Assembly (NCBI RefSeq): GCF_022539505.1
Contig: NC_061508.1
Coordinates: 266,730,736 to 266,794,735 of the forward strand
Length of the DNA: 64,000 nt
Direction of reading: 5' to 3'
Source of the DNA: Lolium rigidum
Taxonomy: Eukaryota; Streptophyta; Magnoliopsida; Poales; Poaceae
The translations under genes and the position numbers were made by a program. The notes under the pieces were generated by a model. The model saw nothing but the letters and a program-made list of their open reading frames with translations. It was not told the DNA's origin and did no database searches. Shown one piece after another: positions 1-9,207 of the stretch (positions within the stretch are counted from its first letter, which is position 1; every line of letters starts with the position of its first letter).

Positions 1-25
1 CGTTCGCACGCTCGTCGCGTCATCA

Positions 26-1942
26 ATGATGCAGCAGAGCAAGGCAGACACTTCGCGCAAGTTGGAATCTAACCCGGAGCATTGCGTCTCCACTGCGCAG
101 AAGGACGCCCACGATAATCGCCATCGAGATGACGAATCGCGAACCGGCTCTTCGAACGCGAAGGAAAGCCGGAGAGCACCCAAATCCAATCCCCGTCCCA
201 TCAAAGACGCCTCCGTCGAGATCCAAGAAAGGGAAAGGATGCAATGTACTGCGGGACGGGACAAGTACCGCAACCCCTCTCCTCCGCCTAATGGTTACCC
301 GCGTCCCCCTCGCCGCCGTAGCCCAGCCGGAAACATCAGGCCCCAGGGCCATGGTGGAATTATTATCCGCGACAACGTGCTGCCCTCAAGAAACAGAAAC
401 AGGGATCGCACGCCGGAGCCTTGCCGGAACCAGAACAACGATCGTGAGCCCGAGCCTAGGAGGAGTCGGAATGAGGAGCGCGACCCGGAGCCTCGCCGGA
501 GCCTGAACGGCCAGGGCAGCCAACGCCATGATGAAGGCAGCCGCAGGAGCCGGAGCCAGCACCGGGAAGGCCGCGGAGAATCTGAAGGCGGAAGCAAGAA
601 GTCGGATCGACCCCCTCGCAGGTCCCCCTCACCACCACCTAGCGGTGGCGGCGGAGGTGGAGGCGGAGGCGGTGGCCGAAGATCTCGCTCTCGTTCACAG
701 TCTCCTCGCCACGGTTCGCGCGACGCGCGGGAACGCCTCAACGAATACAGAACTGATTACATCGGTCCAAAATGCTTTGGCAGGATGATTCGAGAGGAAC
801 CAAAGCCAAGGATGAATCTCAAGCTACCCGGAAATATGAAGAATTGTGATGGCACGGAAAGGCCGGATACCTGGATTGAGGATTACTATAATGCTGTGAC
901 CTTCGCCGGAGGAACCCCTAACATCGCCTGCCGCATGCTTCAGTTGTACCTTGTAGGTCCAGCCCGGATCTGGCTCAGCGACCTCGAGAAGAACTCCATC
1001 TTTTGCTGGTTTGACCTGAAGACCGCTTTTGAGAAACACTTCAGGGGCACCTACAAGAGACCTGCCACAACAAGCGACCTGCAGGCATGTATCCAGAAGA
1101 AGGGTGAAACATCCAGGAATTTCCTCACCCGATGGTTGGCATGCAGAAACGAGTGCGAGAACGTTGATAACCGCACAGCAATGCACGCCTTCATTGGTGG
1201 CTTGCAGCGAGGAGGACTGCTGCGGCACAAGCTGACCTGCTTGGTCAATGCAAACAAGCTGACTTTGGATGACATGATCACCATCGCCAGTGATCATACT
1301 GCCGCCGATGACGACGCTGGCGGAGATCTAGCAGCTACAGCAATCCCCCTGCACCAGCAAAAGAAGAACCGTGATAACGGCAGTGGTAGCGGCACCAAGC
1401 GGAAAAACCCCGATGACCAAAAGAGTGGTGGATCCGACTTGATCGCCATGGCGTTTCAGCGCGGAGGCCAAGGAGGCGGAAGAGGACGCGGCCGTGGAGG
1501 CGGAGCCGGTAGGGGTCAGCAGCACGACACTGAGGTCACAGCTGGCGGATCCCGTGCCCCGCAAACCTACGAGGAGTACAGAGACATGCCGTGCCTAGCC
1601 CACCTGGATTCGATTACAGGGAAGTCCACTCACACCAACCGCAATTGCAAGTGGGTCAATGATCTGAAAAACGACCCGGAAGCAGGATACAAGCGAGCCC
1701 GGAAGCACCGCCCTCGCGGCAAAGGAGGCAAGGGCAAGAACAAAGACAAGGAGGAGGACAGTTCCGAGGCAATGGATGAGGATGATAACTCGCCGGATCC
1801 CAAGGCAGGGTCCGCAGGTAAATCCAACCCATTCGAGAAAAAGAGCGTGGGGGCTTACCACACCTTCCTCGGAACCCCAACAGTCTGCGCTACCAAGTCA
1901 GCTACCCGGATCCTGAACGCCACAGTTCCGGCTGTGCCGTAG
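26..1942 (+). CDS. gag: Element A gag polyprotein
   Basis: This 638-residue capsid/nucleocapsid precursor forms the cytoplasmic particle in which the element RNA is copied. Residues 1-240 are a low-complexity Arg/Ser/Pro-rich region with a run of Gly codons around 641-675. Residues about 275-430 match the Retrotrans_gag fold (motifs DTWIEDYY, ARIWLSDL, FEKHFRGTYKRP, MHAFIGGL). A Gly/Arg-rich stretch follows (about 475-505), then a Cys/His region (CLAHLDSITGKSTHTNRNC) resembling the degenerate zinc finger of Tat gags. Two ATGs in tandem (26 and 29) give the start. The frame ends at TAG 1940-1942, but the same frame continues beyond it into protease, so the stop looks acquired. Length is normal for Tat gag. 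Confidence 0.88.
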   Translation: MMQQSKADTSRKLESNPEHCVSTAQKDAHDNRHRDDESRTGSSNAKESRRAPKSNPRPIKDASVEIQERERMQCTAGRDKYRNPSPPPNGYPRPPRRRSPAGNIRPQGHGGIIIRDNVLPSRNRNRDRTPEPCRNQNNDREPEPRRSRNEERDPEPRRSLNGQGSQRHDEGSRRSRSQHREGRGESEGGSKKSDRPPRRSPSPPPSGGGGGGGGGGGRRSRSRSQSPRHGSRDARERLNEYRTDYIGPKCFGRMIREEPKPRMNLKLPGNMKNCDGTERPDTWIEDYYNAVTFAGGTPNIACRMLQLYLVGPARIWLSDLEKNSIFCWFDLKTAFEKHFRGTYKRPATTSDLQACIQKKGETSRNFLTRWLACRNECENVDNRTAMHAFIGGLQRGGLLRHKLTCLVNANKLTLDDMITIASDHTAADDDAGGDLAATAIPLHQQKKNRDNGSGSGTKRKNPDDQKSGGSDLIAMAFQRGGQGGGRGRGRGGGAGRGQQHDTEVTAGGSRAPQTYEEYRDMPCLAHLDSITGKSTHTNRNCKWVNDLKNDPEAGYKRARKHRPRGKGGKGKNKDKEEDSSEAMDEDDNSPDPKAGSAGKSNPFEKKSVGAYHTFLGTPTVCATKSATRILNATVPAVP

Positions 1943-2081
1943 TATGTCAGGTGGTCGGAAGTCCCGTGCACATTTGACAGGGAGGATCATCCTGTCATTG
2001 TGCCAAAAGAATGCTACGCCTTGGTTGTAAGTCCCCGCATAGACGGGTATGACTTCTCCAAGTGCCTCATGGATGGTGGAG
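1943..2081 (+). pseudogene. Element A protease N-terminal part, cut by N1
   Basis: Directly after the gag stop and in the same frame, 46 codons read into the linker and the start of the retropepsin domain, ending with LMDGG at the active site. The next base is the N1 insertion; protease resumes at 9208. Because gag and protease share a frame, the parent element probably had one continuous gag-pol frame here. This is a fragment and cannot act on its own. Confidence 0.8.
2077..2081 (+). repeat. Target-site duplication of N1 (left copy)
   Basis: TGGAG at 2077-2081 is repeated at 9203-9207, immediately outside the two N1 LTRs. A 5-bp duplication is what gypsy integrase makes. It proves N1 inserted as a unit into the protease of element A. 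Confidence 0.92.
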
Positions 2082-3573
2082 TAATACGTCTCCGACGTAT
2101 CGATAATTTCTTATGTTCTATGCCATATTATTGATGATACCTACATGTTTTATGCACACTTTATGTCATATTCGTGCATTTTCTGGAACTAACCTATTAA
2201 CAAGATGCCGAAGTGCCGATTCTTGTTTTCTAGCTGTTTTTGGTTTCGAGAAATCTTAGTAAAGAAATATTTTCGGAATCGGACGAAATCAAGACCCAAG
2301 GCCTTATAATTCCCGGAAGCTTCCGGAGCACCGGAGAAGAGTCGGAGGGGTGCCAGGGGGGGCCCACACCACCTGGCCGCGCGGCCCAAGGGGGGCGCGC
2401 CCCCCTATGGTGGCACCACCCCGTGGCCCCTCCGACTCCGATTCTTCGCCTATTTAAGCCGTCGTGACCTAAAAACATCGACAGAAAGGACGAACCTCCA
2501 GAAAGACTCCAGGGCGCCGCCACATCGCGAAACTCCAATTCGGGGGACAGAAGTCTCCGTTCCGGCACCCTGCCGGGACGGGGAATTGCCCCGGAGCCGT
2601 CTCCACCGCCGTCTTCACCGCCATCTTCACCGCCATCGCTGCCTCCATGATGAGGAGGGAGTAATCCACCCCGAGGCTGAGGGCTCCGCTGTAGCTATGT
2701 GGTTCATCTCTCTCCCATGTACCTCAATACAATAATCTCATGAGCTGCTTTACATGATTGAGATTCATATGAGTTTTGTATCACCACTATTCTATGTGCT
2801 ACTCTAGCAAAGTTATTAAAGTAGTTCTATTCCTCCTGCACGTGTGTAAAGGCGACAGTGTGTGCACCGTGTTAGTACTTGGTTTATGCTATGATCATGA
2901 TCTCTTGTAGATTGCGAAGTTAACTATTGCTATGATAATATTGATGTGATATATTCCTCCTATATATGCATGAAGATTACAGTGTGCATGCTATGCTAGT
3001 ACTTGGTTTAGTCTTTTGATCTATCTTACACTAAAGGTTACTAAAATATGAGCATTATTGTGGAGCTTGTTAACTCCGGCATTGAGGGTTCGTGTAATCC
3101 TACGCAATGTGTTCATCATCCAACAAGAGTGTAGAGTATGCATTTATCTATTCCGTTATGTGATCAATGTTGAGAGTGTCCACTAGTGAAAGTGTAATCC
3201 CTAGGCCTTGTTCCTAAATATCGCTATCGTTGTTTGTTCTACTGTTTCTTTGCGTTACTACCGCTGCGTTACTACTGCTACCATATTACCACCATCAACT
3301 ACAAGCCGTTACTACTTGCTCATATTTATTCATACCACCTGTATTTCACTATCTCTTCGCCGAACTAGTGCACCTATTAGGTGTGTTGGGGACACAAGAG
3401 ACTTCTTGCTTTGTGGTTGCGGGGTTGCTTGAGAGGGATATCTTTGACCTCTTCCTCCCTGAGATCGATAAACCTTGGGTGATCCACTTAAGGGAAACTT
3501 GCTGCTGTTCTACAAACCTCTGCTCTTGGAGGCCCAACACTGTCTACAAGAATAGAAGCTCCCGTAGACATCA
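2082..3573 (+). repeat. N1 5' LTR
   Basis: It spans from TAATACGTCT to ...TAGACATCA and is 1492 bp long, the same as the 3' LTR at 7711-9202. The first dinucleotide is TA where the 3' copy has the canonical TG, a G-to-A change. A TATTTAAG box at 2451-2458 after a GC-rich stretch is the likely promoter TATA. A short TTCACCGCCATC-type repeat lies near 2605-2640. Confidence 0.93.
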
Positions 3574-3583
3574 AGCACTTTTC

Positions 3584-3601
3584 TGGCGCCGTTGCCGGGG
3601 A
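3584..3601 (+). other. N1 primer binding site (tRNA-Asp)
   Basis: TGGCGCCGTTGCCGGGGA starts 10 bases after the 5' LTR and is complementary to the 3' end of plant tRNA-Asp including CCA. Athila-type elements typically use this primer. A partial copy of the same block (TTTTCTGGCGCC) recurs at 3646-3657. Confidence 0.88.
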
Positions 3602-3636
3602 GGAAATGTAAAAAGGCACTCATACTCCGGTCTCAG

Positions 3637-3734
3637 GTAAAGTACTTTTCTGGCGCCATTGTATTTGTGCTCGAAGCTATTTCCTTTAGAGCCTGCAATT
3701 GCATCTTTTTGTTTCTTGTTTTTATTTTCACTAG
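3637..3734 (+). other. Possible leader intron of N1
   Basis: A strong 5' splice-site match (CAG before GTAAAG at 3637) and a pyrimidine-rich tract ending in CACTAG at 3734 bracket 98 bases between primer site and gag ATG. Element D keeps the same pair on the minus strand (63978 to 63888). Use in cells is inferred, not shown. Confidence 0.4.
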
Positions 3735-3743
3735 TTAGGCATA

Positions 3744-4250
3744 ATGGAAAACAACAAAAAATTTAGTGAGCTTTTTAATCTTTTTCCTGATTTAGAATTG
3801 TTTGGTGTGAACATTAAAAAACCAATGGAACCTTATTTGCATGCTAGTAGCGATGTTATTAGTATGAATGCAATTACTGCTAATGCTATGGAGAAGTCTA
3901 AGCTTGGGGAAGCTGGTTTTCATGATCTTTTTAGCTTCCCATCTTTAGGGGAGAAAATTTGCTCTGATAATACTTTATCTCCCATATGCGATAACTCTAA
4001 TGATGCTTGTGATATTTTAAATGCACCTACTGAAAGTATTCCATATAAGATACCTATGAAAATTATTGAACGTGTTATGGATCACCGCTATGAAGGGGAT
4101 GGAACTGTGCATCCTGGAGATCATTTACTGTTTTTGCATGAATTATGCGGGGTATTCAAGTGTGCAGGTATCTCTATGGATGAAGTGAAGAAGAAATTAT
4201 TCTCTATGTCGTTGTCTGGTAAAGCGGCGCATTGGCATAAAGCTAGCTGA
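3744..4250 (+). pseudogene. gag: N1 gag, N-terminal part
   Basis: The frame of 168 residues starts at ATG 3744, right after the possible leader intron. The N-terminus has an FPDLELFGVNIKKPMEP segment that is shared with element D, followed by SKLGEAGFHDLFS and then the first part of a gag core (LHELCGVFKCAGISMDEVKKK, LSGKAAHWHK). The frame breaks near 4240 at AGCTAGCTGA, where a one-base shift would continue into the next frame at 4283. It therefore looks like one ancestral gag broken by a frameshift. Role: capsid assembly for a non-autonomous element. Confidence 0.7.
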
Positions 4251-4282
4251 AGGATGAGCATTCTCTTGATTGGAAGGATATT

Positions 4283-4795
4283 GTGCCTCTATTTTATTCT
4301 AAATTCTATCCCCCAAGTGAAATTCACAAAGACCGAAACCGAATATATAATTTCTGGCCTCATGATGGAGAGAGTATTGCCCAAGCATGGGAGAGATTGA
4401 AGTCTTTAATGCTCAAATGCCCCAATCATGAGCTTCCAGGTAATATCATTATTGATAATTTCTATGCAAGACTTTCTTTTCAAGATAAGACCTTGCTGGA
4501 TGCTACTTGTTCTGGATCATTCACGCGCAACAAAGAAGAGTTTAAAAGGGACCTTCTTGATCGGATTAAGGAGAACGCTGAAGATTGGGAGAACGACAAA
4601 GGTAAAGAGCCAGGTATAAATTATGATTATGAATGCATTGAAACTTTTATGGATACCGATAAATTTCGAAATATTAGTGCTACTTATGGTCTTGACTCTC
4701 AAGTTGCTGCAAATCTTTATAAAGCCTTTGCTTCTCATTTTGAATTGCCTAAAAAGAATTTTGATAAGTATCATGAACCTTTTAAAGAGGCTTGA
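4283..4795 (+). pseudogene. gag: N1 gag core, central part
   Basis: These 170 residues continue the gag core: FYSKFYPPSEIHKDRNRI, then ESIAQAWERLKSLMLKCPNH and DNFYARLSFQDKTLLDA. This is the AWERLK...CPNH...FY signature of Athila-type Retrotrans_gag domains. The coding frame begins some codons upstream of the ATG at 4283 if the upstream frameshift is allowed for. It ends at TGA 4793-4795 and the next frame starts directly with ATG in the same phase, so the stop divides what was probably one protein. Confidence 0.7.
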
Positions 4796-5809
4796 ATGAA
4801 GAATGAAATTGTTGTTAATTATTGTAATGAGCATTCTCAAACTCCTAAGAATGTTATTTCCTATAAGCATGTTAATTTTTGTGGAATACATAGACCTTGT
4901 GGAATTAATCAAATCAAATATGAATATTGTATCCATCATGCTAATGAAAAAACTAGAAAGTGGTTTAGAGCTCTAGATGATCTTGGTAGAGAAGTTTGTT
5001 CCCTCTATCCTTTTATTTGTGAAGTTTGCCATGAAGTGGGTCATTTTAATTTTCAATGCTCCTCCAATGATAATTTGAACCCAATGAGTGCTGCAAATTT
5101 GTATTGTGATGATGAAATTACTCCTAATCAGCATGATGAATTTACTTTATTTTTGGGGTGTGAAGAACTGTCGAGAAAAATCTCTTTGTTACATATGAGT
5201 GATCTTGATATTGATGATGTCCTTCATGGGTGTTTTTCTTATTGCATTGATAATAGCCATACAAATACTTACATACAAAATATTTTAGAAGATGACACCT
5301 TGCCAAAATATGATAGGACCGCTGTGTGTTTTCAACTAATTAATGAAAAGGAGGGATCCTCCCAAGTTTCTTCTATTGTTTCTGAAAGTAAATCAGGTTA
5401 TGCGGACAAGCCACCCTTCAAACCTCTTCCTCCTAAAGAAGGGAATGAGGAGAAGGAAGAGAAGAAGAAGGGAACGAAGAAGAAGAAGAAGAAGAAGGAG
5501 AATAAAAAGAAAGAGGTAACGGCGTATCCCCGCGTGAATGAGATAACGCTAGGTAACCGTAAGTATGTTGCTCCTAATGATTATTGTGACAATGAATCTG
5601 AATACGATGATCTTCCTATGCCCTTTACATACATCAGCAATCATGATTTGAATCAGCACACTACTTTTGATATTACAAATCTCTGGGAAACTAATTCTGA
5701 AAATGATGATAATAATTGTCATAGTGTCAGTACTATCCATGCTTCCTCCCATAATGTAGAAAGCTCTAAGCTTGGGGATGCCCCGGTGGTTCACCCCTGC
5801 ATATTCTAA
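4796..5809 (+). CDS. N1 gag C-terminal part with zinc knuckle and Lys-rich tract
   Basis: The frame of 337 residues is in phase with the preceding frame across one TGA. CEVCHEVGHFNFQC (residues about 74-87) is a perfect CX2CX4HX4C zinc knuckle, the nucleic-acid binding mark of nucleocapsid. Residues about 225-245 are a Glu/Lys-rich run encoded by a GAA/AAG repeat (5449-5514). The C-terminal third is rich in Asp, Asn and His and has no family I recognise. It ends at 5809 inside the block of polypurine-like repeats (SSKLGDAP is translated from one of them). No protease follows. Either the terminal extension is real or the true stop was lost. Confidence 0.65.
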   Translation: MKNEIVVNYCNEHSQTPKNVISYKHVNFCGIHRPCGINQIKYEYCIHHANEKTRKWFRALDDLGREVCSLYPFICEVCHEVGHFNFQCSSNDNLNPMSAANLYCDDEITPNQHDEFTLFLGCEELSRKISLLHMSDLDIDDVLHGCFSYCIDNSHTNTYIQNILEDDTLPKYDRTAVCFQLINEKEGSSQVSSIVSESKSGYADKPPFKPLPPKEGNEEKEEKKKGTKKKKKKKENKKKEVTAYPRVNEITLGNRKYVAPNDYCDNESEYDDLPMPFTYISNHDLNQHTTFDITNLWETNSENDDNNCHSVSTIHASSHNVESSKLGDAPVVHPCIF

Positions 5810-5852
5810 GAAGACTCAAGCGTCTAAGCTTGGGGATGCCCAAGGCATCCCC
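5766..5852 (+). repeat. N1 internal polypurine-tract copies and hairpin
   Basis: CTAAGCTTGGGGATGC occurs at 5766-5781 and 5824-5839 and again as the true polypurine tract at 7694-7709. The second copy merges into a perfect hairpin: GGGGATGCC (5832-5840), loop CAA, GGCATCCCC (5844-5852). The same arrangement is present in E (50133-50220) and D (62417-62504). Confidence 0.75.
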
Positions 5853-7693
5853 TTCTTCATCGACAAATTATCAGGTTCCTTCTCTTGAAACTATATTTTT
5901 ATTCGGCCACATCTTATGTACTTTACTTGGAGTGTCTGTGTGCTTTTGTTTTTGTTTTTGTTTGAATAAATGCTTGTGTGGGAGAGAGACACGCTCCGCT
6001 GGTTCATATGAACACATGTGTTCTTCGCTTTATCTTTTAGTGTTCATGGCGAAGTTTCTTCTTCGTTAATTTGTTATATGGTTGGAATTGGAAAATGATA
6101 CATGTAGTAATTCTAAAATGTCTTGGATAATTTGATACTTGGAAATTGTTGTGCTCATGTTTAAGCTCTTGCATCATATACTTTGCACCCATTAATGAAG
6201 AAATACTTAGAGCTTGCTAATTTGGTTTGCATATTTGGTTTCTCTAGAGTCTAGATAACATCTAGTATTGAGTTTTGAACAACAAGGAAGACGGTATGGA
6301 GTCTTATAATGTTTACAATATGTCTTTTATGTGAGTTTTGCTTTGTACCGTTCATCCTTGTGTTTGTTTCAAATAACCTTGCTAGCCTAAACCTTGTATC
6401 GAGAGGGAATACTTCTCATGCATCCAAAATACTTGAGCCAACCACTATGCCATTTGTGTCCACCATACCTACCTACTACATGGTATTTATCCGCCATTCC
6501 AAAGTAAATTGCTTGAGTGCTACCTTTAAAATTCCATCATTCACCTTTGCAATATATAGCTCATGGGACAAATAGCTTAAAAACTATTGTGGTATTGAAT
6601 ATGTACTTATGCACTTTATCTCTTATTAAGTTGCTTGTTGTGCGATAACCATGCTTCGGGGACGCCATCAACTATTCTTTGTTGAATATCATGTGAGTTG
6701 CTATGCATGTCCGTCTTGTCTGAACTAAGAGAGATCTACCACCTTAATGGTTGGAGCATGCATATTGTTAGAGAAGAACATTGGGCCGCTAACTAAAGCC
6801 ATGAATCATGGTGGAAGTTTCAGTTTTGGACACATATCCTCAATCTCATATGAGAATAATAATTGTTGCCACATGCTTATGCATTAAAGAGGAGTCCATT
6901 ATCCGTTGTCCATGTTGTCCCGGTATGGATGTCTAAGTTGAGAATAATCAAAAGCGAGAAATCCAAAATGCGAGCTTTCTCCTTAGACCTTTGTACGAGG
7001 CGGCATGGAGGTACCCCATTGTGACACTTGGTTAAAACATGTGCATTGCAAAAATCCGGTAGTCCAAGCTAAATAGGACAAGGTGCGGGCACTATTAGTA
7101 TACTATGCATGAGACTTGCAACTTGTAAGATATAACTTTCATAACTCATATGCTCTATTACTACCGTTGACAAAATTGTTTCATGTTTTCAAAATAAAAG
7201 CTCTAGCACAAATATAGCAATCAATGCTTTCCTCTTTGAAGGACCATTCTCTTTTACTTTTATGTTGAGTCAGTTCACCTATTTCTCTCCACCTCAAGAA
7301 GCAAACACTTATGTGAACTGTGCATTGATTCTTACATACTTGCATATTGTACTTGTTATATTACTCTATGTTGACAATTATCCATGAGATATACATGTTA
7401 CAAGTTGAAAGCAACCGCTGAAACTTAATCTTCCTTTGTGTTGCTTCAATGCCTTTACTTTGATTTATTGCTTTATGAGTTAACTCTTATGCAAGACTTA
7501 TTGATGCTTGTCTTGAAGTACTATTCATGAAAAGTCTTTGCTTTATGATTCACTTGTTTACTCATGTCATTACCATTGTTTTGATCGCTGCATCCACTAC
7601 ATATGTTTACAAATAGTATGATCAAGGTTATGATGGCATATCACTTCAGAAATTATCTTTGTTATCGTTTTACCTCGCTCGGGACGAGCGGAA
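5853..7693 (+). other. N1 non-coding 3' module
   Basis: About 1.8 kb of AT-rich sequence without a convincing gene. It is nearly the same as 50221-52069 in E, and large parts match D on the minus strand. Short frames inside it (for example 6309-6575) are kept only because the DNA is similar; the D copy is frameshifted. Confidence 0.7.
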
Positions 7694-7709
7694 CTAAGCT
7701 TGGGGATGC
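7694..7709 (+). other. N1 polypurine tract
   Basis: CTAAGCTTGGGGATGC lies one base before the 3' LTR at 7711, the position expected for the plus-strand primer. The same tract abuts the LTR in E (52070-52085) and D (60694-60709, minus). Confidence 0.8.
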
Positions 7710-7710
7710 T

Positions 7711-9202
7711 TGATACGTCTCCGACGTATCGATAATTTCTTATGTTCTATGCCATATTATTGATGATACCTACATGTTTTATGCGCACTTTATGTCATAT
7801 TCGTGCATTTTCTGGAACTAACCTATTAACAAGATGCCGAAGTGCCAGTTGCTGTTTTCTGCTGTTTTTGGTTTCAGAAATCTTAGTAAAGAAATATTTT
7901 CGGAATCGGACGAAATCAAGACCGAGGGCCTTATAATTCCCGGAAGCTTCCAGAGCACCAGAGAAGAGTCGGAGGGGTGCCAGGGGGGGCCCACACCACC
8001 TGGCCGCGCGGCCCAAGGGGGGGGCGCGCCCCCCTATGGTGGCACCACCCCGTGGCCCCTCCGACTCCGATTCTTCGCCTATTTAAGCCGTCGTGACCTA
8101 AAAACATCGACAGAAAGGACGAACCTCCGGAAAGACTCCGGGGCGCCGCCACATCGCGAAACTCCAATTCGGGGGACGAAGTCTCTGTTCCGGCACCTCC
8201 GCCGGGACGGGGAATTGCCCCGGAGCCGTCTCCACCGCCGTCTTCACCGCCATCTTCACCGCCATCGCTGCCTCCATGATGAGGAGGGAGTAATCCACCC
8301 CGAGGCCGAGGGCTCCGCCGTAGCTATGTGGTTCATCTCTCTCCCATGTACCTCAATACAATAATCTCATGAGCTGCTTTACATGATTGAGATTCATATG
8401 AGTTTTGTATCACCACTATTCTATGTGCTACTCTAGCAAAGTTATTAAAGTAGTTCTATTCCTCCCCGCACGTGTGTAAAGGCGACGGTGTGTGCACCGT
8501 GTTAGTACTTGGTTTATGCTATGATCATGATCTCTTGTAGATTGCGAAGTTAACTATTGCTATGATAATATTGATGTGATCTATTCCTCCTACATATGCA
8601 TGAAGATTACAGTGTGCATGCTATGCTAGTACTTGGTTTAGTCTTTTGATCTATCTTACACTAAAGGTTACTAAAATATGAGCATTATTGTGGAGCTTGT
8701 TAACTCCGGCATTGAGGGTTCGTGTAATCCTACGCAATGTGTTCATCATCCAACAAGAGTGTAGAGTATGCATTTATCTATTACTGTTATGTGATCAATG
8801 TTGAGAGTGTCCACTAGTGAAAGTGTAATCCCTAGGCCTTGTTCCTAAATACTGCTATCGCTGTTTGTTTACTGTTTTACTGCGTTACTACTGCTGCGTT
8901 ACTACTGCTACCATATTACCACCATCAACTACAAGCCGTTACTACTGCTCATATTTATTCATACCACCTGTATTTCACTATCTCTTCGCCGAACTAGTGC
9001 ACCTATTAGGTGTGTTGGGGACACAAGAGACTTCTTGCTCTGTGGTTGCAGGGTTGCTTGAGAGGGATATCTTTGACCTCTTCCTCCCTGAGATCGACAA
9101 ACCTTGGGTGATCCACTTAAGGGAAACTTGCTGCTGTTCTACAAACCTCTGCTCTTGGAGGCCCAACACTGTCTACAAGAATAGAAGCTCCCGTAGACAT
9201 CA
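7711..9202 (+). repeat. N1 3' LTR
   Basis: 1492 bp from TGATACGTCT to ...TAGACATCA, followed by TGGAG (9203-9207). The putative TATTTAA box is at 8080-8086. It keeps the terminal TG that the 5' copy has lost. Confidence 0.93.
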
Positions 9203-9207
9203 TGGAG

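Larger units (their letters stand above)
2082..9202 (+). mobile_element. Element N1: complete non-autonomous Athila-type gypsy retrotransposon
   Basis: It has two 1492-bp LTRs, a primer site matching the tRNA-Asp 3' end, gag frames, a long non-coding 3' module and a polypurine tract, flanked by TGGAG. The interior is only about 4.1 kb and holds no RT, RNase H or integrase, so mobilisation needs enzymes from a relative. By eye the two LTRs differ at about 40 places (2-3 percent), which suggests a fairly young insertion. LTR ends and 3' module are shared with E and D in this window. The family resembles the abundant Triticeae Sabrina/WHAM group, from memory only. Confidence 0.9.

Noticed and set aside
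23..741. Minus-strand open frames opposite the element A gag N-terminus
   Set aside because: They are composition artefacts of the GC-rich Arg/Gly-coding strand, with no start context or domain.
3208..3640. Open frames in the N1 LTRs (also 8865-9200 and 59120-59554)
   Set aside because: They lie in LTRs, differ between the two copies of the same element and have no motif.
5449..5514. GAA/AAG tract considered as a stand-alone satellite
   Set aside because: It is in frame within the N1 gag extension and is best read as its Glu/Lys-rich tract.
6309..6575. 80-90 residue frame (FILVFVSNNLASLNLVS) kept in N1 and E
   Set aside because: The whole 3' module is nearly identical between N1 and E, so frame conservation is not informative, and the D copy is frameshifted.
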